Below the pieces are notes generated by a model that saw nothing but the letters and a program-made list of their open reading frames with translations, was not told the origin of the DNA and did not search any database. Shown here one piece after another: positions 1-8,352 of a stretch of 64,000 nt of DNA. Positions within the stretch are counted from its first letter, which is position 1. Each line of letters begins with the position of its first letter. The DNA comes from Bradyrhizobium diazoefficiens (GTDB lineage: Bacteria > Pseudomonadota > Alphaproteobacteria > Rhizobiales > Xanthobacteraceae). The DNA lies in the NCBI RefSeq assembly GCF_016612535.1, contig NZ_JAENXS010000001.1, positions 434,001 through 498,000 of the forward strand, given 5' to 3'. The position numbers were made by a program, and so were the translations under genes.

Positions 1-1
1 G

Positions 2-268
2 ATGAAGTTCAAGTACGGAGACTATTTCCGCGCCGATCCCTCCACCGGCTACGAGACGCTGATCTACGACTGCATGATCGGCGACAACATCCTGTTCCAG
101 CGCGCCGACGGCATCGAGGCCGGATGGGAGGCGGTGCAGCCGTTCCTCGATGCGTGGAAGAACGCGGGCACCAACGGCATCGAGACCTATAAGGCCGGCA
201 GCGACGGCCCGGCCTGCGCCGACGAACTGCTGCGGCGCGACGGCCGCAGCTGGCGGAAGTTTTCGTGA
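2..268 (+). CDS. zwf: Glucose-6-phosphate 1-dehydrogenase, C-terminal part
   Basis: The reading frame enters from the left edge, so only the last 88 or so residues are present. The tail (FKYGDYFRADPSTGYETLIYDCMIGDNILFQRAD split over this stretch, then a WEAVQPFLDAW segment) is the characteristic C-terminus of glucose-6-phosphate dehydrogenase, which oxidises glucose 6-phosphate to 6-phosphogluconolactone with NADP. The next gene is the lactonase for that product, and the stop codon overlaps its ATG (TGATG), so the two are translationally coupled. The ATG at position 2 is an internal Met, not the true start. Confidence 0.93.
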   Translation: MKFKYGDYFRADPSTGYETLIYDCMIGDNILFQRADGIEAGWEAVQPFLDAWKNAGTNGIETYKAGSDGPACADELLRRDGRSWRKFS

Positions 269-1017
269 TGGCCGCCGCCGACCAGCCCAAGCTGATCGTC
301 GTCGCCGATGCCGATACCCTCGCCCAGGCCGCCGCCGAACGGGTGATGGCACGGATTGCAGCCCATCCCGGTCGGATCGCTATCTGCCTCACCGGCGGAT
401 CGAGCCCGAAGAAGCTGTATCAGCTGCTCGGCAGCGACGCCTGGCGCGGCAAGATCCCGTGGGATCGCGTGCACTGGTTCATTGGCGACGAGCGTTTTGT
501 CGCCGAGAGCGATCCCCTCAACAACATGGCGGTCGCGCGCGCCACGTTTCTCGACCGCAACGCGCCCGCCGACCATATCCATCCGATTCCGACGGCGGCC
601 GAAAATCCCGATGCCAGTGCCGCGGCCTATGCGCGCGAGCTGCAGTCCTTCTACGGCGCCGAAAGCCTCGATCCAGCGCGACCGCTGTTCGACATGGTCC
701 TGATGGGCGTGGGCCCGGACGGCCACACCGCTTCGCTGTTTCCCGGCTACCCCGAGATCAATGAGACCGAGCGCTGGGTCGTCGGCGTGCCCAAGGCCAA
801 TGTCGCCCCGTTCGTGCCGCGGATCTCGCTGACGCTGCCCGCTTTGGCGTCCTGCCGCGAAATGCTGTTCGAGATTGCGGGCCACGACAAGCAACCGATC
901 TTGACGCGCCTCCTTAATGGCGAGACTCTGCCGGCCGTACGCGCGCGCTCGAATGGTGAGACCGTCTGGCTGGTCGACCAGGCCGCGCTTCCGGAGGGAA
1001 TTCGTGGCGGGCGTTAA
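268..1017 (+). CDS. pgl: 6-phosphogluconolactonase
   Basis: A 249-residue protein of the usual DevB/Pgl size. It has the nagB/Pgl-type motifs CLTGGSSPKKLYQLL near residue 45, the WFIGDERFV segment near residue 75 and the GVGPDGHTASLFPG segment near residue 155, all typical of the sugar-phosphate lactonase fold. It hydrolyses 6-phosphogluconolactone to 6-phosphogluconate in the cytosol. The ATG at 268 overlaps the zwf stop; an alternative GTG lies one codon upstream at 265. The end overlaps the start of gntK. Together with zwf it feeds the pentose phosphate or Entner-Doudoroff routes. Confidence 0.95.
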   Translation: MAAADQPKLIVVADADTLAQAAAERVMARIAAHPGRIAICLTGGSSPKKLYQLLGSDAWRGKIPWDRVHWFIGDERFVAESDPLNNMAVARATFLDRNAPADHIHPIPTAAENPDASAAAYARELQSFYGAESLDPARPLFDMVLMGVGPDGHTASLFPGYPEINETERWVVGVPKANVAPFVPRISLTLPALASCREMLFEIAGHDKQPILTRLLNGETLPAVRARSNGETVWLVDQAALPEGIRGGR

Positions 1018-1546
1018 AGCACCTTGTGCGTTGATCGTGATGGGCGTATCGGGCTCGGGCAAGAGCACAATTGCGGAACTACTCGGAAAGCGCCTCGGCT
1101 GGCGATTCGAGGACGGCGACAGCTTTCACCCCGCCAGCAATGTCGCGAAAATGAAGGCCGGCCACCCGCTCACCGACGAGGACCGCTGGCCCTGGCTCAA
1201 CGCCATCGCCGACGAAATCGCGCGGACCTGCGACAAGGGCGAGCAAATCATCATCGCCTGCTCGGCGTTGAAGCACACCTATCGCGACGTGCTGCTGCGC
1301 GGACGCGATGACGTGCGCTTCGTGTTCCTGAAGGGCACGCAAGAGCTGATCGCCGACCGGCTCGCACACCGCAAGGGCCATTTCATGCCGCCCGGGCTCC
1401 TGACCAGCCAGTTCAACACGCTGGAGCCGCCGGAGGCAAGCGAGCATGTCATCACGGCTTCGATCGACGAGACCGTCGAGGCGATCGTGGACGGCATCGT
1501 GCGGCAGCTCAAAATCGACGGCGGGACAAGCAAGGCCATCACATGA
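1004..1546 (+). CDS. gntK: Gluconokinase
   Basis: About 180 residues, matching GntK-type gluconokinases. The P-loop GVSGSGKST lies at residues 14-22, followed by GWRFEDGDSFHPASN, then DRWPWL, and ACSALKHTYRD near residue 85, all hallmarks of the family that phosphorylates gluconate to 6-phosphogluconate. I chose the GTG at 1004 because GGAGGG sits 5-10 bases upstream and the P-loop begins shortly after. The frame stays open further upstream, but that part lies inside pgl and does not resemble the family. The gene overlaps pgl by 14 bases and the next gene by an ATGA, so it belongs to the same operon. Confidence 0.93.
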   Translation: MAGVKAPCALIVMGVSGSGKSTIAELLGKRLGWRFEDGDSFHPASNVAKMKAGHPLTDEDRWPWLNAIADEIARTCDKGEQIIIACSALKHTYRDVLLRGRDDVRFVFLKGTQELIADRLAHRKGHFMPPGLLTSQFNTLEPPEASEHVITASIDETVEAIVDGIVRQLKIDGGTSKAIT

Positions 1547-2355
1547 CGAAAATCTCACTGGTCGTCTCCGACGTCGACGGCACGCTGCTGACCAAGGACA
1601 AGACGCTGACCGAACGCGCGAGGTCCGCAGTGCAGCGGCTGCACCAGGCCGGCATCGGCTTCACCATCACCTCCAGCCGCCCCGCCATCGGCATGCGCTT
1701 CCTGATCGAGCCGCTGGCGCTGTGGCTGCCGGTCGGCCCGTTCAACGGCTCCTCGATCATCGACCCCGAGATGAGGCCGGTCGAGCAGCATCTGATTCCC
1801 AAAAGCGCGGCCGAGCGGTCCTTGCAGATCCTCCGCGACTACGGCGCCGACGTCTGGCTGTTCACCGCCGACAAATGGCTGATTGACAACCCCAACGGCA
1901 GCTACGTCGCGCACGAGCAGCACACGATCCGCTCCGATCCCACCATCGTGACCGATTTCTCGCCGTATCTTGCGAGCGCCTGTAAGATCGTCGGCGCCAG
2001 CGCCGATGCGGCGGGCCTCGAGGCTTGCGAAAAGGCGATGCAGGAAGCGCTCGGCAGCGAGGCGACCGCGGTCCGCTCGCAGACCTATTATCTCGACATC
2101 ACCCCGCCCGGCTTCAACAAGGGCACGTTCGTGCAGGCCATGGCCAAGCGCCTCGGCATTTCCACCGATGCCGTCGCCACCATCGGCGACATGCAGAATG
2201 ATCTCGCGATGTTCCGCGTCAGCGGCACCTCGATCGCCATGGGCAATGCCACCGACAGCGTCAAGGACCTGGCCACCCACGTCACCGCGACCAACGAGCA
2301 GGACGGGTTTGCGGAAGCGATAGAGATGATCTTGAAGCGGAACGGGGTCGCTTAA
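1543..2355 (+). CDS. HAD-superfamily phosphatase, Cof type
   Basis: A 270-residue HAD hydrolase. Motif I is SDVDGTLLT (nucleophile D10, acid/base D12). Motif II is ITSSRP near residue 45. The C-terminal GFNKGTFVQAMAKRLGI and IGDMQNDLAMF segments carry motif III Lys and motif IV Asp, with a large type-IIB cap between motifs II and III. Cof proteins dephosphorylate sugar phosphates and similar small phosphoesters; the natural substrate cannot be read from sequence. The start overlaps the gntK stop (ATGA), which suggests a role in sugar-phosphate turnover with zwf, pgl and gntK. It ends one base before the opposing GH15 gene. Confidence 0.88.
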   Translation: MTKISLVVSDVDGTLLTKDKTLTERARSAVQRLHQAGIGFTITSSRPAIGMRFLIEPLALWLPVGPFNGSSIIDPEMRPVEQHLIPKSAAERSLQILRDYGADVWLFTADKWLIDNPNGSYVAHEQHTIRSDPTIVTDFSPYLASACKIVGASADAAGLEACEKAMQEALGSEATAVRSQTYYLDITPPGFNKGTFVQAMAKRLGISTDAVATIGDMQNDLAMFRVSGTSIAMGNATDSVKDLATHVTATNEQDGFAEAIEMILKRNGVA

Positions 2356-2356
2356 G

Positions 2357-4162
2357 TTACTGCTTCGACCGCTGCATCGCCGGCTTCTCGCTCGCGTGCC
2401 GCGCCGCCGAGAGATTGTGCGCGGTGTTGATCAGCGCGATGTGGGTCAGCGCCTGTGGGAAATTTCCGGTCTGGCGGCGCGCGACGGAATCATATTCCTC
2501 GGCCAATAGTCCGACATCGTTCGCGAGCGCCGCGATACGATCGAACAGCGCCTGCGCCTTGTCGAGATTGCCAGAGAGCACGTAGGCGTCGGCCAGCCAC
2601 AAGGTGCAGGCCAGAAATGCGCCCTCGATCGGCTGCTTCTCCTCGGAAATCTCGCGGGGATCATGCCGGAGCACGAAGCCGTCGCGCATCATGTGCTTCT
2701 CGACGGCTGCGATGGTGCCGCGGATGCGCGGGTCGTGGGCCGGCAGAAAGCCGACCGCCGGCAAAAGCAGCAAGCTGGCATCGCACATTTTTGAACCATA
2801 GGACTCGACGAAGGCACCCTCCTCAGGGTCAAAGCCCCTGTGGCAGACGTCACGATGAATGGCGTCGCGGAGCGCGCGCCAATGCAGGAGCGGCGCCTTG
2901 AAGCCGAAGGTCTCGGCGCTCTTGATGCCGCGGTCGAAAGCAACCCAAGTCATGACCTTGGAGAAGACGTAGTGCCTGGGCTGCCCGCGGCGCTCCCAGA
3001 TGCCGTGATCGGGCTGGTCCCAGACCTCGGCGAGATGGCTGAGCACATTGCACTCCATCGCCCAGGTCTCGTCGTCGAGCTTGAGCTTGGCCATACGCGA
3101 CTGATGGAAGGCGTCGATTAATTCGCCGTAAACGTCGAGCTGGAGCTGCGCATGCGCGGCGTTGCCGACGCGCACGGGCTGCGCACCTTCATAGCCGTCG
3201 AGCCAGCCTGCTTCCCATTCCAAGAGCCGCCGCTGGCCCCAGATACCGTACATGATCTGCATGTTGGCGGGCGAACCGGCAGCCGCGCGCAGCAGCCAAT
3301 TGTGCCAGGCCGAGGCTTCCTCGGTATAGCCCGAGTTCATCAGCGCCAGCAGGGTGAAGGTAGCGTCGCGCAGCCAGCAGAAGCGGTAGTCCCAATTCCT
3401 GGCGCCGCCAAGTTTTTCCGGCAATGAAGTGGTGGGCGCGGCGACAATGCCGCCGGTCGGAGCGAAGGTCAGGGCCTTCAGTGTGATCAGCGAACGCAGG
3501 ATGAGATCGTGATACTCGCCGTCGCGCGTGCACCGGCTGCACCATTCCTTCCAGAATGCCTCGGTCTCCTGGAGCGCAACCTCCGGATCGATCGGTTCAG
3601 GCGGATGGAGATGCGAGGGACCATAGGTCAGCACGAACGGCACGGTCTCGCCGGCCGTCACCTCGAATTCGGAGACTGTCGTGAGATCTTCGCCGCGGAT
3701 CTTGGCGGGCGTCCGCAGCACCGTCATGTCCTGGCCGGCGATCGCCAGCAGCGATCCATCCTCGCAACGGCGCACCCAGGGCACGTCGACGCCGAAACCA
3801 AAGCGGATGATGAGCTCCATCCGCATCTTCACCGAACCACTGATACCTCGGACCAGCCGCACGATGTCGGACGCCTTGCCCCGCGGCGGCATGAAGTCGA
3901 TCAGCACAACGGTACCGCCCTTCGTCTCGAAGCGCGTCTCGAGGATCAGGGTGTTGCCGAGATAGCAGCGGGACGTTGCCGTGATGTCTTCGTTCGGCGC
4001 GATCAGCCAGCGGCCGTTCTTGTGGGTGCCGAGGATGGCGGCAAAGCAGGCGTCGGAATCGAAGGCCGGCCAGCACAGCCAGTCGATCGAGCCGTTGCGC
4101 CCGACTAGCGCTGCGGTCTCGCAGTCGCCGATCAAAGCATAGTCTTCGATCTTCTCTGACAA
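2357..4162 (-). CDS. GH15-family glucosidase (glucoamylase/trehalase-like)
   Basis: A 601-residue protein with the bacterial GH15 layout: an N-terminal beta-domain opening with IEDYALIGDCETAALVGRNG, then an alpha/alpha barrel with ARNWDYRFCWLRDATFTL near residue 255. The general acid is the Glu of HGIWERRG and the general base lies in LLAEEYD near the C-terminus. Relatives hydrolyse alpha-glucosidic bonds in maltodextrins or trehalose. Because the neighbours make and degrade both, the substrate stays open. The start appears to be TTG at 4160-4162: no ATG precedes the conserved N-terminus. It is separated by 49 bases from malQ, which is upstream on the same strand, so the two may be co-transcribed. 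Confidence 0.87.
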   Translation of the reverse strand: MSEKIEDYALIGDCETAALVGRNGSIDWLCWPAFDSDACFAAILGTHKNGRWLIAPNEDITATSRCYLGNTLILETRFETKGGTVVLIDFMPPRGKASDIVRLVRGISGSVKMRMELIIRFGFGVDVPWVRRCEDGSLLAIAGQDMTVLRTPAKIRGEDLTTVSEFEVTAGETVPFVLTYGPSHLHPPEPIDPEVALQETEAFWKEWCSRCTRDGEYHDLILRSLITLKALTFAPTGGIVAAPTTSLPEKLGGARNWDYRFCWLRDATFTLLALMNSGYTEEASAWHNWLLRAAAGSPANMQIMYGIWGQRRLLEWEAGWLDGYEGAQPVRVGNAAHAQLQLDVYGELIDAFHQSRMAKLKLDDETWAMECNVLSHLAEVWDQPDHGIWERRGQPRHYVFSKVMTWVAFDRGIKSAETFGFKAPLLHWRALRDAIHRDVCHRGFDPEEGAFVESYGSKMCDASLLLLPAVGFLPAHDPRIRGTIAAVEKHMMRDGFVLRHDPREISEEKQPIEGAFLACTLWLADAYVLSGNLDKAQALFDRIAALANDVGLLAEEYDSVARRQTGNFPQALTHIALINTAHNLSAARHASEKPAMQRSKQ

Positions 4163-4211
4163 TGTTTCGCGAGCCTGGAGACGTTTTGCGAGCCTGAAAA
4201 CCTTCGGCCGT

Positions 4212-6191
4212 TCAACTCCCGCCCGCCATGGAACGTTCCCGCGTCGCGGCCTTCAAAGCCTTAAGATCGACCTTGGACGCGATCTTGTCGAGCGTAACCG
4301 GCAGGCGCTGGCGCCAGTTCGGATGCTCGTCGATCGTGCCGGGAATGTTGGGCTGGTCGATTACGCCGAGCAGGTCTTCCAGCGACACCGCCAGCAGCCG
4401 CGACGGCGTGCGCGACAGGAAGCCAAGCACCGAATAGAGGTCGTTGGTATTGATGCCGTTCTGGCGCAAAATCTCGTCGAGCTGGCCGAGCGCATCCCAG
4501 CGCGCCTGATCGTCCTCGCCGGGATCGAGCCCGAGCGACAGCTTCATCCTGAGATCGCTGAAGGAGCGCCAGCCGGCATAGGTGCAGAGATCATGCGTGT
4601 TCAGCGTCACCAGCGCATTGGGCCGGTAATGGTCGATGTTGCGAAAATGGCCGGCATCGTCCCGCTCGAACATCATGACAAGATAGGACCAGATGCCGAA
4701 ATCCTGCATGGTCTCGCGAAAACCTTCCGGCACGGTGCCGAGGTCTTCGCCGATCACGATGCATTGATGGGTGACGCTCTCGCGGACGACCGCAGCCAGC
4801 AGCGCCTCGAGCGGCATCTGCACATAGGCGCCGTTGTCGGGCTTGAAGCCGCGCGGCACCAGATAAAGCCGCTTCAGCCCCAGCACGTGATCGAGCCGGA
4901 TCGCACCGGCATGCCGCATCGAGGCGGCCAGCATGTTGGCGAACGGCACGAAAGATTGCGCCTCGAGACCGCCCGCATTGAAGCCGGCCAGGCCCCAATC
5001 CTGGCCAACGGTGTTGAGCACGTCGGGCGGCGCGCCGACCGCAAGGTGGCGGGAAATCGCCGTCTGCTCGTTCCAGGCGTCGAAGCCGTTGGACTGGACG
5101 CCGACGGCGACGTCGAGATAGAGCCCGACCCGCATGCCGAGCTCGGAGGCAAGCTCCTTGGCCGCGCGCAACTGCAAATCCGCAGTCCATTGCACGAATT
5201 CGACGAACTCGACCTCGCGTTTGTCTCGACCGTTGCGCAAGCCCGCGCATTTGGTCTCGTCCGGTTGCTGCCATTCTACCGGCCATTCCCACCACGGCCC
5301 GTTGAAATGATGCCGCAGCACCTCGAAACAGGCAAAGCGGGACAACAACGGCGCCCGGTCCGCGCGGAAGGCATCGAACTGATTGCGGCGGACACCGCTC
5401 GCGCTTTTCACGAAGCTGTCAAATGCCGCGCGCAAGCCCAGCCATTTCAGCGCCGCCATGTCCACGTAGGGCACGCGATCGCCTTCACGAAGCCGCGCGG
5501 CGGTTGCCGCAGCATCGGGGACGAGATCGGCCGAAAACTCCGGGATCGCCTCGACGTCGATATAGAGCGGGTTGAGAAACAGCCGGCTGTTCGGCGAATA
5601 CGGGCTGCAATCGCCCGGCTGGTTGTCGAACAGCACATGCAGCGGATTGAGCCCGACGCCATCGGCACCCAATTGCTTGGCGAGCCTGACCAGGCCGGCC
5701 AGGTCGGTGAAATCGCCGATGCCCCAATTGCGGTCGGAGCGGACGCTGTAGAGCTGCACGGCCAACAGCCAGCCGCGGTCGAAATCGCCGCCGAAGGCCC
5801 GCTCCGGTGCCACAATCATCGGCACCTCTTCCGACACGCCCTTGGAATCTGTCAGCGTCAGCCGGTGATAACCAAGCGGCAGGCCGGCGGGCCAGGCGAT
5901 CACAGGTTCGCGGGTCTCGCCTTGCGCGATCACGTTAGGTTTGCCGCGGATATGGCCGTTGCCAGTGACTTGCCATTGCAGCGGCGCAGCACCGAGGGCC
6001 GCCAGTTCGGTGCGCGGATTGCCCAGGGCACGCACCACGACCGGCCCGTTGACGAAACGATAGACTCGCTTCTCCGGCAGGGCATCGAGGATGGATTTGA
6101 GCGCCTCGGGCGCGGTGACCCGCAGCTTTCCCAGGGCATCGACGAATTCGGATTGAACGCCCTTGATCCGGGCTTGAGCTAAAAGATCCAT
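4212..6191 (-). CDS. malQ: 4-alpha-glucanotransferase (amylomaltase)
   Basis: A 659-residue GH77 enzyme. It shows GVGLNPLHVLFDNQPGDCSPYSP near residue 175, the nucleophile region VGLYLDVAVGVQSNGFDAW near residue 360, the acid/base region IGEDLGTVPEGF near residue 485 and NTHDLCTYAGW near residue 535. It transfers maltodextrin segments between alpha-1,4-glucan chains in the cytosol, so it can supply or recycle the linear chains used by TreY, GlgB and GlgX across the intergenic region. It has the extra N-terminal domain of about 120 residues common in proteobacterial MalQ. It is divergent from the glgE-like operon. Confidence 0.93.
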   Translation of the reverse strand: MDLLAQARIKGVQSEFVDALGKLRVTAPEALKSILDALPEKRVYRFVNGPVVVRALGNPRTELAALGAAPLQWQVTGNGHIRGKPNVIAQGETREPVIAWPAGLPLGYHRLTLTDSKGVSEEVPMIVAPERAFGGDFDRGWLLAVQLYSVRSDRNWGIGDFTDLAGLVRLAKQLGADGVGLNPLHVLFDNQPGDCSPYSPNSRLFLNPLYIDVEAIPEFSADLVPDAAATAARLREGDRVPYVDMAALKWLGLRAAFDSFVKSASGVRRNQFDAFRADRAPLLSRFACFEVLRHHFNGPWWEWPVEWQQPDETKCAGLRNGRDKREVEFVEFVQWTADLQLRAAKELASELGMRVGLYLDVAVGVQSNGFDAWNEQTAISRHLAVGAPPDVLNTVGQDWGLAGFNAGGLEAQSFVPFANMLAASMRHAGAIRLDHVLGLKRLYLVPRGFKPDNGAYVQMPLEALLAAVVRESVTHQCIVIGEDLGTVPEGFRETMQDFGIWSYLVMMFERDDAGHFRNIDHYRPNALVTLNTHDLCTYAGWRSFSDLRMKLSLGLDPGEDDQARWDALGQLDEILRQNGINTNDLYSVLGFLSRTPSRLLAVSLEDLLGVIDQPNIPGTIDEHPNWRQRLPVTLDKIASKVDLKALKAATRERSMAGGS

Positions 6192-6395
6192 TCGGCACGC
6201 AGCTTGCAGGCCATCTTCTGGCCGGGGGCATCGATTTTAACGAGGTCGCGGAAGACGTTAGTCAGGGTTAAGTCGCAAACCGCGGCTGCCGTTCCCAAGG
6301 GGAACTAATGACACACAAGCGGCTTTCTATATAGGTATCAAGCGTAGGTTCCCGACAAGGGAAACGGGCCCTGCTTTCTTGTCAATGGCATCACC
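6192..6395. promoter_or_regulatory. Divergent control region between malQ and the glgE-treY operon
   Basis: This 204-base non-coding stretch must carry promoters for both malQ (minus) and the trehalose/glycogen operon (plus). It contains a perfect inverted repeat at 6291-6305, GTTCCC-AAG-GGGAAC. The right arm supplies GGAAC at 6301-6305, followed 16 bases later by GCTT, a partial match to the alphaproteobacterial EcfG-type promoter (GGAAC-N16/17-CGTT). A stress promoter would fit the known role of trehalose in desiccation and osmotic stress of rhizobia. The -10 match is imperfect, so this is a candidate only. Confidence 0.42.
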
Positions 6396-8342
6396 GTGAA
6401 CAAGACAATTCAAACTGTCGAGAGTGCCGCTGCCGGCAGCGCTTTCCTGATCGAAGACGTCTATCCTTCGGTCGATGGCGGCCGCTTCGCCGTGAAGCGG
6501 ATCGCGGGCGATCGGGTCGAGGTGTGGGCCGACATCTACCGCGACGGCGACGCCACAATCAGCGCCGCGCTGATCTGGCGTGGCGAACAGGACCGGGAAT
6601 GGCGGCGCGAACCAATGACCCATCACATTGATGACCGCTGGTCCGGCGCGTTCGTGCCCACCGAGCCCGGCCAATATGTCTATGCCATCGAAGCCTGGAC
6701 CGACGAATTTGCCACCTGGCGTCACGGGCTCGAACGCAAGCAGCTCTCCGGCGGCGACGTCACGCTCGATGCGATCGAGGGCGCCGGCCTGCTGACCAAG
6801 GCGCATGGCGCGCGGCAGGATGCCGCAGCCGTCATCATCAGGCAATGCGAGGACTATCTCGGCAGCGGCGATGTCGCGCCGCTGCTTGCGGCCGAGCTCG
6901 GCGAGGCCATGGCCGAAAGCCAGGCGCGGCCCGACCTGACCCGCTCGCCGAACTTCCCGTTGGTCATCGATCGCGACAAGGCGCGCTTCAGTGCCTGGTA
7001 TCAGATGATGCCGCGTAGCCAAAGCGCAGTGCCGGGCCAGCACGGCACGTTGCGCGACTGTATCGCGCGCGTGCCCGACATCGCGGCGATGGGTTTTGAC
7101 GTGCTGTATTTCACCCCGATCCACCCGATCGGCCGCACCCGCCGCAAGGGCCGCAACAATGCGCCGGTGGCAACCGAGGGCGATCCCGGCTCGCCCTATG
7201 CGATCGGCTCAGCCGAAGGCGGGCATGATGCGCTGCATCCCGAGCTCGGTACCATTGAGGATTTCCGCGCGCTGGTGGCGACCTGCCTCGAATACGGCAT
7301 CGAGCTCGCGCTCGATTTCGCCGTGCAATGCTCGCCGGATCATCCCTGGCTGACGCAGCACCCGGAATGGTTCAAATGGCGGCCGGACCGGTCGGTGCGA
7401 ACGGCGGACGGCCCCTATTCAGATATCGTCATCCCCGATTTCGCCTCTGTCGACAGGATCGGGCTGTGGAACGCATTCCGCGACGCTATGCTGTTCTGGA
7501 TCGACCATGGTGTGACCATTTTCGCAATCGACAATCACGACACGGCGCCGCTTCCGTTCTGGGAGTGGCTGATCCGCGACATTCGCCAGCGGCATCCCGA
7601 CGTGATCCTGTTCTCGAAGACGTTCGCGCGACCGAAGCTGATGAAGGGGCTCGCGAAGCTCGGCTTTGCGCAGTCCTTCACCTATTTCCCCTGGCGGACG
7701 GAGAAGCAGGAGCTGGAGCAATATCTCGGCGAACTCACCCGCTATCCCGCGCGGGACTTCTATCGTCCGAACCTGTTCGTCAACACGCCGGACCTGCTGC
7801 CCTATCATCTCCAGAGCGGCGAGGCCTGGGCCTTCAAGTCGCGCGTCGCGCTGGCCGCAATGCTGTCGGGCAATTACGGCCTCTATAGCGGCTTCGAGCT
7901 GCTCGAGCACGAGGCTGTCCCCGGCCATGAAGAATATCAGGACTCCGAGAAGTACCAGATCCGGCAGCGCGACTGGGACAAGCCCGGCAACATCAAGCCC
8001 TACATTGCCGCGCTCAACCGCATCCGCAACGACAACGCGGCGCTTCAGCAGACGACCAATTTGCGCTCCCTCGGTGTCGATGACGGCGAGACTATCGCCT
8101 TCGTGAAAGAGGCGGCTGAACCGGCCAACACGATCGTCGTGGCCATCGCCCTCTCGCGCCATGCGCGCGAATTCTGGTTGCCGCTCGGCGACCTCACCAT
8201 CCTCGTCGACGGCGAATGCCGCCACGTCACCACACTCGAAAATCTCCTCACCGGCGAGCAGTCCCGCATCGAATGGGGCGGGATCAAATTGCGTATCGAT
8301 CCCGACCGCGATCCGGCGCTGCTGTTCCGCTGCCTGGCGTAA
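6396..8342 (+). CDS. glgE: GlgE-like maltosyltransferase homologue with altered active site
   Basis: A 648-residue GH13_3 (GlgE-clade) protein: N-terminal beta-domain to about residue 185, then [45 protein letters not shown] and [13 protein letters not shown], as in alpha-1,4-glucan:maltose-1-phosphate maltosyltransferase. GlgE extends glucan chains with maltose 1-phosphate made by maltokinase, encoded next door. Odd features are visible. The usual RVDNPHTK is AIDNHDTA here: the nucleophile D379 is kept, but the Arg two positions before it is A377 and the Lys is A384. The usual AEAFTRP is SKTFARP, placing K408 where the acid/base Glu belongs, exactly 29 residues after the nucleophile, as in Streptomyces GlgE (D394/E423). 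The name reflects homology; normal activity is doubtful. It starts the operon and is followed 10 bases later by treS. Confidence 0.8.
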   Translation: MNKTIQTVESAAAGSAFLIEDVYPSVDGGRFAVKRIAGDRVEVWADIYRDGDATISAALIWRGEQDREWRREPMTHHIDDRWSGAFVPTEPGQYVYAIEAWTDEFATWRHGLERKQLSGGDVTLDAIEGAGLLTKAHGARQDAAAVIIRQCEDYLGSGDVAPLLAAELGEAMAESQARPDLTRSPNFPLVIDRDKARFSAWYQMMPRSQSAVPGQHGTLRDCIARVPDIAAMGFDVLYFTPIHPIGRTRRKGRNNAPVATEGDPGSPYAIGSAEGGHDALHPELGTIEDFRALVATCLEYGIELALDFAVQCSPDHPWLTQHPEWFKWRPDRSVRTADGPYSDIVIPDFASVDRIGLWNAFRDAMLFWIDHGVTIFAIDNHDTAPLPFWEWLIRDIRQRHPDVILFSKTFARPKLMKGLAKLGFAQSFTYFPWRTEKQELEQYLGELTRYPARDFYRPNLFVNTPDLLPYHLQSGEAWAFKSRVALAAMLSGNYGLYSGFELLEHEAVPGHEEYQDSEKYQIRQRDWDKPGNIKPYIAALNRIRNDNAALQQTTNLRSLGVDDGETIAFVKEAAEPANTIVVAIALSRHAREFWLPLGDLTILVDGECRHVTTLENLLTGEQSRIEWGGIKLRIDPDRDPALLFRCLA

Positions 8343-8352
8343 GGATCACGCC

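Noticed and set aside
4323..6182. 619-aa open frame antisense to malQ
   Set aside because: It is a codon-position shadow of the real malQ on the other strand, with Arg/Gln/His-rich low-complexity translation and no family motifs.
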